Shown piece after piece: positions 31,792 through 38,238 of a stretch of DNA of 38,238 nucleotides; within the stretch, counting starts at the first letter, position 1; each line of letters opens with the position of its first letter. The position numbers and the translations under genes are program-made. Location of the stretch: NCBI RefSeq assembly GCF_001567585.1, contig NZ_LRQV01000060.1, positions 1 through 38,238 on the forward strand. Reading direction: 5' to 3'. Below the pieces are notes generated by a model. It saw nothing but the letters and a program-made list of their open reading frames with translations. It searched no databases and had not been told where the DNA came from. This stretch comes from Micromonospora rosaria (GTDB lineage Bacteria; Actinomycetota; Actinomycetes; Mycobacteriales; Micromonosporaceae).

Positions 31792-33771
31792 TCAGCCGGT
31801 GGTGATCGGCAGGTGGGCGTGGATCCGGGTGCCCGGGTCGGCGCCGGTCACCACGAAGTCGCCGCCCAGCTCCTGGCAGCGCTGCCGCATCGAGGCGAGA
31901 CCGATGCCGTCGCACCGGCCCGGACCGGGACCGGGCCCGGCGCCGTCGTCGACCACCTCGATCGACAGGTGGCCGGGGTCCCGGGTCACCGTCACCCGGG
32001 CCCGGTGCGCCGCGGCGTGTTTGACCACGTTGGTCAGCGCCTCGTCGACCAGCCGGTAGGTGGCGACCTCCACGGCCGCCGGCAGCGCGGCGAGGTCGTC
32101 GGGGGCGTCCAGGTCGACGGCAAGGTCGGCCCGGCGGTGTCGCCGGACGGCGGCCTCCAGCGCCGGGCGCAGGCCCCGGTCGAGCGCCGGGGGCCGCAGG
32201 TCGTCGATGATGTTGCGGAGTTCACCGGCGGCGTTGCCCAGGTCGGCGGCGAGCTGGTCGAGCAGGGTCCGGGCGGCCGGCTCACCGACCAGGTTCCGGG
32301 CGGCGGCGGTCAGCATCCGGGCCCCGCTCAGCGCCGCGCCGACCCCGTCGTGCAGGTCCTGCTGGAGCCGGCGCAGCTCCTCCTCACGGGTGTGCACCAG
32401 GCGTTCGCGGGCCGCCTGTAGCTGGCGGGTCAGCCGGACCGAGGCCGCCGAGGGCCCGAGTTGGGCGACCAGGCCGAGCAGCAGCCGGCGTTCCCGGCGC
32501 GACCAGGTCTCGTCCGCGCCCCGGGGCTGCACGGCGAGCTCACCGATGGCCCGGCCCTGGTAGGCCAGGGGCAGGGTGGTGACCGACCAGGGCCGGAGCT
32601 GGCCGAAGGTCGCCTCGGGCTGCTCCCGCCCGGTGAGCCGGATCTGCACGAACGGCACCCGCATCCCCTCCCCGATGGCGGTGACCGCGCCGGCCAGCAC
32701 CTGCTCGGGCAGTTGCGCGGCGCCGATCCGGCGGTTGAGCAGGCCCACCAACTGGTCCGGCCGGGCGCCCCGGCCGTACACGGCCAGTCGCAGCAGGGAG
32801 CGGACGTACTCGTGCAGGGGCAGCAGGCCCACCACCACGACCGCGACGGCCGCCGCCGCGTCCGGCGGGACGACCCGGGCCACCAGCCCGACGGTGACCG
32901 CGTAGACCGCGAGGACGGTGAGGCTCAGCAGGCCGTACGCCAGGGAGCGGTGGATCAGGGTGTCGATCTCGTAGAGGCCGTAGCGCAGCACGCCGACCGC
33001 CGCCGCCGCCGGCATCGCCAGGACGCCCAGCAGCCCGATCACCGGTACGCCCTCCACGGTGTCCAGCAGGAACGCGGCGAGCAGCAGCACGGCGTTGCCG
33101 GTGGCCCAGAGCAGCGGACCCCGGCGGGTCGGGGGTGTCCGGCGGATCCGTACCAGCAACGCGAGCACGGCCACGGCGGCGCCGAGCAGCAGGGCCCCGG
33201 TCGCGCCCAGCACCGCCACGCTGTCCCAGCCGGGGGCGACCTGGGCGTCGCCGCCGAGCAGGCCGGGCGCCCGGCCGGTGAGCGAGATCAGCCCGGCGGT
33301 GCCGACGACGACCACCCCGGACAGCGCCGCCACCACCGGCCACCACCGGCGTCCGGGCGGCGCCCCGGTCGGGAAGAGCAGGGCCACCAGCACCAGCAGG
33401 CCGTAGCTCGGCCACCACACCCAGAGCCGGAGCCAGTCGGTCGGGGCGCTGGCGACCGCGGCGCCGGCCACGGTCGTGGCGCCGCAGAGTCCGACGCCGA
33501 GGACCAGCCAGCCGCAGGAGTTGCGGGGCGAGTGGGCGGCGATCCGCGCGCCCAGCGGCGCGCAGACGGCCGCGAGCAGCCAGTCCCGGGCCTCGGCGGG
33601 CACCCGTCCCGGCGGTGGGGAGCCGAGCCAGCCCTCGGCCCGGGCGAGGGCGAGCAGCGCGGCGGCGGCCACCAGCAGCAGCGCGGTACCGGCCAGCGCC
33701 CAGGCCAGCCGGGCCGCCCGGGCCGGCCGAGACCACCGCGCGCCGGTGGGCGAGGTGGTCTCGGCGGACAT
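31792..33771 (-). CDS. NarL/LiaS-type membrane sensor histidine kinase
   Basis: 659 aa; ATG 33771 overlaps the stop of the upstream small gene by one base. About eight hydrophobic segments lie between residues 20 and 310, then a GAF-like segment (about 350-430), a HisKA_3 dimerisation box with the phosphoacceptor His in LQQDLHDGVG, and a C-terminal HATPase with the N-box region EALTNVVKHAAAH and the G-box DGIGLASMRQR. The partner is the divergent response regulator gene. The signal is unknown; membrane-embedded sensing suggests envelope stress or an apolar ligand. It precedes the lanthipeptide operon on the same strand (286 nt away), so control of or self-sensing for that operon is possible but only inferred. 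Confidence 0.93.
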   Translation of the reverse strand: MSAETTSPTGARWSRPARAARLAWALAGTALLLVAAAALLALARAEGWLGSPPPGRVPAEARDWLLAAVCAPLGARIAAHSPRNSCGWLVLGVGLCGATTVAGAAVASAPTDWLRLWVWWPSYGLLVLVALLFPTGAPPGRRWWPVVAALSGVVVVGTAGLISLTGRAPGLLGGDAQVAPGWDSVAVLGATGALLLGAAVAVLALLVRIRRTPPTRRGPLLWATGNAVLLLAAFLLDTVEGVPVIGLLGVLAMPAAAAVGVLRYGLYEIDTLIHRSLAYGLLSLTVLAVYAVTVGLVARVVPPDAAAAVAVVVVGLLPLHEYVRSLLRLAVYGRGARPDQLVGLLNRRIGAAQLPEQVLAGAVTAIGEGMRVPFVQIRLTGREQPEATFGQLRPWSVTTLPLAYQGRAIGELAVQPRGADETWSRRERRLLLGLVAQLGPSAASVRLTRQLQAARERLVHTREEELRRLQQDLHDGVGAALSGARMLTAAARNLVGEPAARTLLDQLAADLGNAAGELRNIIDDLRPPALDRGLRPALEAAVRRHRRADLAVDLDAPDDLAALPAAVEVATYRLVDEALTNVVKHAAAHRARVTVTRDPGHLSIEVVDDGAGPGPGPGRCDGIGLASMRQRCQELGGDFVVTGADPGTRIHAHLPITTG

Positions 33772-34112
33772 CAGTGGAAGTCGCCGAGCAGGCTGTGCAG
33801 CATGTTGTGGTACGCCGAGCCCTTGGCCGGGTGGTGCGTCCCGGCGAGCACCGGGAAGGGCTCGCCGGGCAGGGGCGGCAGGCCGAGCAGCGCCACCGAC
33901 CAGGGCACCCCGTCGGCGGTGAAGCAGGCGCCGATCGCCTTCGCCACCTCGTCCAGCGTGACGGTGGCCCGGGGCACGTCCGAGTGGCTGTGCGGCCAGT
34001 CGCCCGGGCTGCCGAGCCGGGCCGCGGCCAGCACGTCGTCCAGCCACTGCTGGACCTCGACCGTGCCGTCGACGACGACGACGGCCGAAGTTGTGTCGTG
34101 AATGTTTCGCAT
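33771..34112 (-). CDS. Small protein co-translated with the sensor kinase, unknown function
   Basis: 113 aa from ATG 34112. There is no Shine-Dalgarno; a -10-like GATACT ends 7 nt before the ATG, so the mRNA may be leaderless. The stop (TGA) shares its last base with the kinase ATG. No signal peptide or membrane segment is visible; the protein is soluble-looking, with VVVVDGTVEVQQWLDDVLAAARL near the start and a His-rich end (GTHHPAKGSAYHNMLHSLLGDFH). I do not recognise a family. Coupling to the kinase suggests an accessory of the two-component system. Confidence 0.7.
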   Translation of the reverse strand: MRNIHDTTSAVVVVDGTVEVQQWLDDVLAAARLGSPGDWPHSHSDVPRATVTLDEVAKAIGACFTADGVPWSVALLGLPPLPGEPFPVLAGTHHPAKGSAYHNMLHSLLGDFH

Positions 34113-34119
34113 GGCCGGG

Positions 34120-34163
34120 AGTATCGACAGCAATTCCTGCACGGCACAACGAGGTTGTAGAGT
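34120..34163. promoter_or_regulatory. Back-to-back promoters of the kinase operon and response regulator
   Basis: Minus strand: TTGTGC (34149-34144), an 18-nt spacer and GATACT (34125-34120), placing transcription start at about the ATG at 34112. Plus strand: TAGAGT (34158-34163), 8 nt before the GTG at 34172. Neither start has a ribosome site, so both genes are probably translated from leaderless mRNAs. Confidence 0.5.
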
Positions 34164-34171
34164 TCCGGACT

Positions 34172-34822
34172 GTGAACGCGGCGACACCGTCGGGAATCCA
34201 CGTGCTGGTCGTCGACGACCATCCGGTGGTCTGCCGAGGGCTCGCCTCCCTGCTCGGCGCCGAGACCTGGATCGGGCGGGTGTCGGAGGCCGGCACCGTC
34301 CGTGAGGCCCGCCGGCTGGTCACCACCGAGCGCCCCCAGGTGGCGATCATCGACCTGGGGCTGCCCGACGGCGACGGGGTCGAGTTGGCCGGCCAGCTCA
34401 GCGTGGTCGCGCCCTTCTGCGCCACGATCGTGATGACCATGACCAACGACCCGGACACCGTCCGGGCGGCGCTGGCCGCCGGGGCCCGGGGGTACCTGCT
34501 CAAGGACTCGGCGCCGGAGCTGGTGGTGGCGGCCGTGCGCACGGTGGCCGGTGGGGGCAGCGCCCTCGGGCCGGGGGTGGCCACCGGGCCGGCCCCGACC
34601 GGCCGGTCCCACCGGCCCGCCGGCCCGCTCGACCGGCTCAGCCCCCGCGAGCGGGAACTGCTCGGCCTGCTGGCCCACGGGCACACCAACCGGGAGATCG
34701 CGGCGCGGCTGTCGCTGAGCGAGAAGACCGTCCGCAACCTGCTCTCCATCATCACCGGCAAGCTCGGCGTCGCCGACCGGGTCCAGGCGGTGCTGCTGGC
34801 CCGCCGGCACGGGCTGCGCTGA
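34172..34822 (+). CDS. NarL/FixJ-family response regulator
   Basis: 216 aa from a GTG at 34172; upstream sequence to 34091 is open but is not receiver-like. The receiver has the acidic pair in VLVVDDHPVV (Asp15, Asp16), phosphoacceptor Asp61 in AIIDLGLPDGDG, a Thr-like switch region MTMTNDP, and Lys in YLLKDSAPE. The C-terminal LuxR-type HTH is LSPRERELLGLLAHGHTNREIAARLSLSEKTVRNLLS. It is divergent from the small gene and sensor kinase, with a shared 59-nt promoter region. It should be the cognate regulator of that kinase. Confidence 0.93.
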   Translation: MNAATPSGIHVLVVDDHPVVCRGLASLLGAETWIGRVSEAGTVREARRLVTTERPQVAIIDLGLPDGDGVELAGQLSVVAPFCATIVMTMTNDPDTVRAALAAGARGYLLKDSAPELVVAAVRTVAGGGSALGPGVATGPAPTGRSHRPAGPLDRLSPRERELLGLLAHGHTNREIAARLSLSEKTVRNLLSIITGKLGVADRVQAVLLARRHGLR

Positions 34823-34838
34823 GGCGGGTCGCCCCGCC
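34823..34838 (+). terminator. Hairpin after the response-regulator stop
   Basis: GGCGGG-TCGC-CCCGCC, a perfect 6-bp stem with a 4-nt loop, starts immediately after the TGA of the response regulator gene. Confidence 0.45.
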
Positions 34839-34960
34839 GCCGGCTCCGCCCCGTCCGGGGGTACGCGGCGTCCTTCGGCTGTCTTTCGGTGCGCTCTGGC
34901 CCAATGGGACCCACGCGGGTGTCCCGACGCCCGCCCAGTCCCACGACCGAGGAGCAGCGC

Positions 34961-35161
34961 ATGCGGATCAGAACCATGACCGGGCTGGCCGTCGCCGGTG
35001 CCGCCGCCGTCACGGCGGTCGCCGGTGGCGCGGCGTACGCCGGGACGCGCGCCGATCCCGAGCCCGTGGTGCAGATCGTGACCGAGCGGGAGCCGGCCGA
35101 CCGGGACTGCCCGCGCGGGACGGCGACGACGATTCCCACCGTGCCGCAGGAGGCGTGGTGA
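34961..35161 (+). CDS. Small secreted protein upstream of MoxR, unknown function
   Basis: 66 aa. ATG 34961 follows GAGGAG with a 6-nt spacer. A signal peptide is clear: MRIRTMTG, then the alanine-rich hydrophobic LAVAGAAAVTAVAGGAAYAG, with cleavage probably after AYA (residue 27). The mature part (about 39 aa) is polar, has one Cys (DRDCPRG) and ends VPQEAW. No family recognised. Its stop overlaps the MoxR start (GTGA), so it is the first gene of that operon and may be an exported partner. Confidence 0.78.
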   Translation: MRIRTMTGLAVAGAAAVTAVAGGAAYAGTRADPEPVVQIVTEREPADRDCPRGTATTIPTVPQEAW

Positions 35162-36219
35162 CGGCGACCGCGCCGGGCCTGGTGGACGCCTCCACCCTGG
35201 ACCCCGGCATCGACCACGGCAGCGCCACGCGGCTGCTGGAGCAGACCCTGTTCGAGGTCAAGCGGGTGATCGTGGGGCAGGACCGGCTGGTGGAGCGGCT
35301 GCTCACCGCGCTGCTCGCGCAGGGCCACTGCCTGCTGGAGGGGGTGCCCGGTGTGGCCAAGACCCTCGCGGCGGAGACCCTCGCCACCGCCGTCGGCGGC
35401 AGCTTCGCCCGCATCCAGTTCACCCCCGACCTGGTGCCGTCGGACATCCTCGGCACCCGGATCTACCGCTCGTCGCGGGAGAGCTTCGACATCGAGCTGG
35501 GCCCGGTGATGGCGAACCTGGTGCTCGCCGACGAGATCAACCGGGCCCCGGCGAAGGTGCAGTCGGCGCTGCTGGAGGTGATGGCCGAGGGGCACGTCTC
35601 GCTCGGCGGGCGCAGCCACCCGGTGCCCACCCCGTTCCTGGTGCTGGCCACCCAGAACCCGATCGAGTCCGAGGGGGTCTACCACCTGCCCGAGGCGCAG
35701 CGGGACCGGTTCCTGCTCAAGGTGCTGGTGGACTACCCCACCGACGACGAGGAGCTGGGCATCCTCTACCGGATGGGCACCACCCGGCCGGCGGCCCGCC
35801 CGGTGCTCGACCCGGCCACCCTGGCCGCCCTCCAGGGCCTGGCCCGGCAGGTCTTCGTGCACCACGCGCTGGCCGAGTACGTGGTCCGGCTGGTCCTGGC
35901 CACCCGGGACCCGGGCCGGTTCGGGCTGCCGGACGTGGCCGGGCACCTGGCGTACGGGGCCAGTCCCCGGGCCACCCTCGGCCTGGTCGCCGCCGCCCGC
36001 GCGGTGGCCCTGCTGCGCGGGCGGGACTACGTGCTCCCCACCGACGTCCGGGAGATCGCCCCGGACGTGCTCACCCACCGGCTGGTGCTCTCCTTCGACG
36101 CGGTCGCCGACGGCGTCGACCCCGCGCACCTGGTCCGGCGGCTGGTGGACGCGGTACCCCTGCCCCAGATCGCCCCGGCCCAGGAGAAGCAGGGCCCCGG
36201 CCTGGGAGCGGCGGCGTGA
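35158..36219 (+). CDS. MoxR-family AAA+ ATPase
   Basis: 353 aa. GTG 35158 is chosen over GTG 35155 because GGAGG would be only 1 nt from the latter; the start overlaps the previous stop. Motifs: Walker A GVPGVAKT, Walker B LVLADEINRAPAKVQSALLEVM, sensor 1 LATQNPIE, and the arginine-finger region PEAQRDRF. MoxR proteins act as chaperones together with VWA-domain partners. The next two genes (DUF58, VWA) are the classical partners and overlap by 4 nt each, so this is a standard MoxR operon. Confidence 0.95.
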   Translation: MTATAPGLVDASTLDPGIDHGSATRLLEQTLFEVKRVIVGQDRLVERLLTALLAQGHCLLEGVPGVAKTLAAETLATAVGGSFARIQFTPDLVPSDILGTRIYRSSRESFDIELGPVMANLVLADEINRAPAKVQSALLEVMAEGHVSLGGRSHPVPTPFLVLATQNPIESEGVYHLPEAQRDRFLLKVLVDYPTDDEELGILYRMGTTRPAARPVLDPATLAALQGLARQVFVHHALAEYVVRLVLATRDPGRFGLPDVAGHLAYGASPRATLGLVAAARAVALLRGRDYVLPTDVREIAPDVLTHRLVLSFDAVADGVDPAHLVRRLVDAVPLPQIAPAQEKQGPGLGAAA

Positions 36220-37202
36220 CCGGCCACGCCACGGCGCTGTCCCGGCTCGCCCCGGAGCAGCGGCTGCGCCGGCTGGAACTGGCCGTCACCCGCCGCCTGG
36301 ACGGCCTGCTGCACGGCCAGCACCTGGGCCTGCTGCCAGGGCCGGGCAGCGAACCGGCGGGCAGCCGCGAGTACCGGCCCGGCGAGGACGAGGTCCGCCG
36401 GATGGACTGGTCGGTGACCGCCCGGACCACGGTGCCGCACGTGCGGACCGTCGACGCGGACCGGGAGCTGACCACCACCGTGCTGGTCGACGCCACGCCG
36501 AGCATGGACTTCGGCACGGCGGAGCTGGAGAAACGGGAGCTGGCGGTGGCCGCGGTGGCGGCCGTCGGAGTGCTCACCGCCGGGCTCGGCAACCGGCTCG
36601 GCGCGCACCTGCTCGGTCACCGGGGGGTCCGCCGGTTCCCGGCCCGGACCGGCCGGCCCCACCTGCTCGGGCTGCTGCGGGCGCTGCTGGCGGTGCCCCG
36701 GGGGATCCCGGCGACCCAGGCGGTGCCGCTGGCCGAGGCGGTCGACGGGCTGCGCCGGGCCACGCCCCGGCGGGGCCTCGCCGTGGTGGTGTCGGACTTC
36801 CTCGACGGCCTGCCCGACGAGGGGGTCTCCGGGGCGGCCGGTCCACCGCCGGCCTGGGAGCAGCCGCTGCGCCGGCTGGCCGCCCGGCACCAGGTGCTCG
36901 CCGTGGAGGTGACCGACCCGCGTGAGCTGGAACTGCCCGACGTCGGGCTGATCACCCTGGTGGACCCGGAGAGCGGGCGCCGCCGGGAGGTCCCCACCGG
37001 CAGCCGGAAGCTGCGCGAGCGGTACGCGGCGGCAGCGGCGGCGCAGCGCCTCGCGGTGACCCTGGCGGTGCGCCGCAGCGGCGCGACGCACCTGCGGCTG
37101 AGCACCGACCGGGACTGGATCACCGACATCGTCCGGCACGTGCACGCCCAGCGCCGGCTCGCCGGCGCGGCCCGGCCCCCGCGTCGGGAGGTGTCCGGAT
37201 GA
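36216..37202 (+). CDS. DUF58 (VWA-like) protein of the MoxR operon
   Basis: 328 aa. The GTG at 36216 overlaps the MoxR stop. The DUF58 signature is present: GSREYRPGEDEVRRMDWSVTARTT, and VLVDATPSMDFG, a MIDAS-like motif with one altered position. No transmembrane segment is seen, whereas many DUF58 proteins have two at the N-terminus. Usually a MoxR partner in envelope or metal-insertion processes; the exact target is unknown. Confidence 0.92.
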   Translation: MTGHATALSRLAPEQRLRRLELAVTRRLDGLLHGQHLGLLPGPGSEPAGSREYRPGEDEVRRMDWSVTARTTVPHVRTVDADRELTTTVLVDATPSMDFGTAELEKRELAVAAVAAVGVLTAGLGNRLGAHLLGHRGVRRFPARTGRPHLLGLLRALLAVPRGIPATQAVPLAEAVDGLRRATPRRGLAVVVSDFLDGLPDEGVSGAAGPPPAWEQPLRRLAARHQVLAVEVTDPRELELPDVGLITLVDPESGRRREVPTGSRKLRERYAAAAAAQRLAVTLAVRRSGATHLRLSTDRDWITDIVRHVHAQRRLAGAARPPRREVSG

Positions 37203-38158
37203 GCTGGCAGTCCCCGGAACGGTTGTGGCTGCTCGCCGGGGTGGCCGCGCTGCTCGTCGGCTACCTGGTGGCGCAGCGCCGGCGCAGCCGCTACGCGGTC
37301 CGGTTCACCAACCTGCGGCTGCTCGACCGGGTCGCCCCGACCCGGCCGGCCTGGCGGCGGCACGTGCCGGCCGGGCTCTTCCTGGCCATGATGGCGCTGC
37401 TGGTGGTCGGCTTCGCCCGCCCCACCGACGAGGTGCGGGTGCCCCGGGAACGGGCCACCGTCATCGTCGCGGTGGACGTGTCCCGGTCGATGCTCGCCAC
37501 CGACGTCGAGCCGGACCGGCTCACCGCCGCCAAGGACGCCGCCCGGGAGTTCGTCGGCGGCCTGCCCGAGGAGTTCAACGTCGGTCTGGTCGCCTTCGCC
37601 GGCAGCGCCTCGCTGCTGGTCGCCCCGGACACCGACCGGGCCGTCGTCGGCGCCGGCATCGACCGGCTCGCCGAGGGGGTCACCGGCATCCAGGGCACCG
37701 CGATCGGCGAGGCGATCCACACCTCGCTGGAGTCCATCCGGACGGTGGACGAGCGGGCCCCGGACGAGCCGCCGCCCGCCCGGGTGGTGCTGCTCTCCGA
37801 CGGCGCCAACACGTCCGGCCGGGACCCGGCAGGCGCGGCGGCCCAGGCCGGCGAGGCGGGGGTACCGGTGGACACCATCTCCTTCGGCACCCCGGACGGG
37901 ACGATCGGCACGGGCGCCTGGGACCAGCCGGTACCGGTCGACGGGGAGAACCTGCGCGCGGTCGCCGAGCAGACCGGCGGCGCGTACCACGAGGCGGGCA
38001 GCGCGGACGAACTGCGCGCGGTGTACGCCGACATCGGCTCCTCGATCGGGTACGAGACGCAGCGGCAGGACGTCTCGGCCCGGTTCATCGGCGCCGGGCT
38101 GGTGCTGGCCCTGCTGGCCGCCGCCGCCTCGATGCTCTGGTTCTCCCGGCTGCCCTGA
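37199..38158 (+). CDS. VWA-domain membrane protein (BatA-like)
   Basis: 319 aa. ATG 37199 overlaps the DUF58 stop (ATGA). Two N-terminal membrane segments (about 8-25 and 57-73), a VWA domain with MIDAS residues DVSRS near 97-101, the Thr of GTAIG and SDGAN, and a C-terminal membrane segment (FIGAGLVLALLAAAASMLWF). Between them the domain faces the outside or the cytoplasm depending on topology; Bat-type proteins usually expose the VWA to the cytoplasm or periplasm. Substrate of the MoxR ATPase complex. The operon may continue beyond the window. Confidence 0.93.
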   Translation: MSWQSPERLWLLAGVAALLVGYLVAQRRRSRYAVRFTNLRLLDRVAPTRPAWRRHVPAGLFLAMMALLVVGFARPTDEVRVPRERATVIVAVDVSRSMLATDVEPDRLTAAKDAAREFVGGLPEEFNVGLVAFAGSASLLVAPDTDRAVVGAGIDRLAEGVTGIQGTAIGEAIHTSLESIRTVDERAPDEPPPARVVLLSDGANTSGRDPAGAAAQAGEAGVPVDTISFGTPDGTIGTGAWDQPVPVDGENLRAVAEQTGGAYHEAGSADELRAVYADIGSSIGYETQRQDVSARFIGAGLVLALLAAAASMLWFSRLP

Positions 38159-38238
38159 CCGTTCTCCCCGCCGCCCGGCCGGGCCCGGTGCCCACCGGCG
38201 CCGGCACCCGGCCGACCCGGCCGCGACCCGTCCACGAA
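38159..38238. other. Window end without a gene
   Basis: 80 nt after the VWA stop, with GGTGCC (38187) and GGCACC (38203) as a possible 6-bp hairpin. Nothing else is seen. Confidence 0.35.

Noticed and set aside
1..38238. CRISPR arrays, tRNA/rRNA genes, insertion sequences
   Set aside because: None recognised: no regularly spaced repeat-spacer units, no cloverleaf or rRNA sequence noticed, no transposase-like protein.

Overview
The window is very GC-rich DNA with dense overlapping operons, many GTG/TTG starts and Streptomyces-type regulators (SARP/AfsR-like, XRE-NB-ARC, NarL two-component). This points to an actinomycete, probably Micromonosporaceae; the genus is inferred from style only. It carries two biosynthetic systems side by side and ends in a chromosomal MoxR/DUF58/VWA operon.

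Region A (1-16855, all minus strand) is a nonribosomal lipopeptide-type cluster. In transcription order it runs: XRE-NB-ARC regulator, FabH-like ketosynthase III, free acyl carrier protein, a 2115-aa NRPS (C-A-PCP-C-A-PCP), type II thioesterase, TauD/SyrP-like Fe(II)/2-oxoglutarate hydroxylase, a stand-alone A-PCP protein whose pocket reads as glutamine, and an NRPS running off the left edge (C-PCP-C-A...). The first module of the last NRPS has no A domain. This suggests that glutamine is activated on the free A-PCP, hydroxylated there, and passed in trans to the A-less module, as in syringomycin-type systems. FabH plus ACP suggest an acyl starter. The two A domains of the large NRPS are near-copies with the same predicted pocket.

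Region B (16856-22052) is regulatory: a small secreted Pro/Ser-tailed protein, a 1007-aa SARP-NB-ARC-TPR regulator and an NTF2-like protein. The intergenic regions hold phased CGGGA(A/T)(A/T) heptamers and a perfect tandem repeat of 22-bp period just upstream of -10-like elements, which is the layout of SARP operators. About 0.7 kb without a convincing gene follows (21334-22052), with strong hairpins and a 15-bp tandem repeat.

Region C (22053-31505, minus strand, tightly coupled) is a lanthipeptide operon: zinc-site-containing LanL/LanKC synthetase, S9 prolyl-oligopeptidase-like protease, a hidden 44-aa precursor peptide (GTG start, full-length Shine-Dalgarno, FxLD leader motif, Cys/Thr/Ser core), a radical SAM enzyme without SPASM cysteines, and two half ABC exporters forming a degenerate/canonical pair. 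This is the most novel part of the window: class III/IV-type chemistry, an FxLD leader, a radical SAM enzyme and a dedicated prolyl peptidase together. The precursor has a proline exactly at the leader/core border.

Region D (31792-38238) holds a NarL-type sensor kinase with a small co-translated partner, divergent from its response regulator (both sides look leaderless). A plus-strand operon of a small secreted protein, MoxR ATPase, DUF58 protein and VWA membrane protein follows.
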